From Paenibacillus psychroresistens (GTDB taxonomy: Bacteria; Bacillota; Bacilli; Paenibacillales; NBRC-103111), in contig NZ_CP034235.1 of assembly GCF_009728935.1 (NCBI RefSeq), forward strand, positions 7,143,501 to 7,207,500: a stretch of DNA of 64,000 nucleotides, given 5' to 3'. The position numbers and the translations under genes are program-made. Of the stretch, positions 63,921 through 64,000 are shown in pieces. The notes below the pieces were generated by a model. The model saw only the letters and a list, made by a program, of their open reading frames with translations. It was not told the origin of the DNA and made no database searches. Positions within the stretch are counted from its first letter, which is position 1. The number at the start of each line of letters is the position of its first letter.

Positions 63921-64000
63921 ATTCCCCTTTTCACTCAATGATTATACATATAGCCACTATAAATAATTTCTGAAATAGCAAGTGCTCCCGGTATATTCAA

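Overview
The window is chromosomal DNA from a spore-forming low-to-moderate GC Bacillota, most likely Paenibacillus or a close relative. The evidence is the gene order sigW-rsiW-cdaA-cdaR-glmM-glmS with a glmS ribozyme, the YesMN-type two-component regulators next to LplB/YtcP-type sugar ABC transporters, and collagen-like spore-surface genes behind SigK-type promoters. No rRNA or tRNA gene was seen.

Layout. (1) 1-553: 5' part of a YesN-type response regulator, then an alpha/beta hydrolase (683-1849). (2) About 2.0-18.2 kb: an accessory region, almost all on the minus strand, of single small genes: acetyltransferases, three APH-fold phosphotransferases, an amidase, a DinB-like protein, small membrane proteins, and a split PEP-synthase-like pair behind a 29-residue ORF. 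It is rich in gene remnants: a GNAT 5' piece, a collapsed RCC1 piece, a nonsense-interrupted ORF, a frameshifted 2H phosphoesterase and an LCP gene without its 5' part. It carries at least seven copies of an 80-100 bp palindromic repeat, all in one orientation, most lying 12-58 bp behind a stop codon. (3) 18.3-38.3 kb: a plant polysaccharide (probably pectin/arabinan) utilisation region: AraC regulator, GH63/MGH1-like hydrolase, an Rpn-type nuclease gene between duplicated terminators, GH51 arabinofuranosidase, a sugar ABC transporter with its YesMN pair, GH78 rhamnosidase and a second AraC regulator. (4) 38.5-40.8 kb: an SDR oxidoreductase and an orphan solute-binding lipoprotein. (5) 40.9-48.2 kb: the conserved envelope-stress, c-di-AMP and amino-sugar block. 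(6) 48.2-57 kb: EamA transporter, PEP carboxylase, soluble chemoreceptor-like protein and a 1301-residue hybrid histidine kinase. (7) 57.1-63.9 kb: a beta-helix protein and two paralogous collagen-like proteins made of 45-bp repeats.

How the genes fit together: the sugar locus links sensing (YesM-like kinase and YesN-like regulator), uptake (binding protein and two permeases) and hydrolysis (GH51 outside the cell, GH78 and GH63-like apparently inside). The sigW block joins envelope-stress transcription to c-di-AMP synthesis and GlcN-6-P/GlcN-1-P supply for the wall. The two collagen-like genes have matching AC-N17-CATAGAATA promoters and conserved 5' UTR hairpins, so they are probably made late in the mother cell and placed on the spore surface.

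Most worth following up: the one-orientation repeat array with cassette-like spacing; the promoter / 29-residue ORF / terminator / split dikinase module at 4.4-6.15 kb; and the gene-specific homogenisation of the 45-bp collagen repeats.
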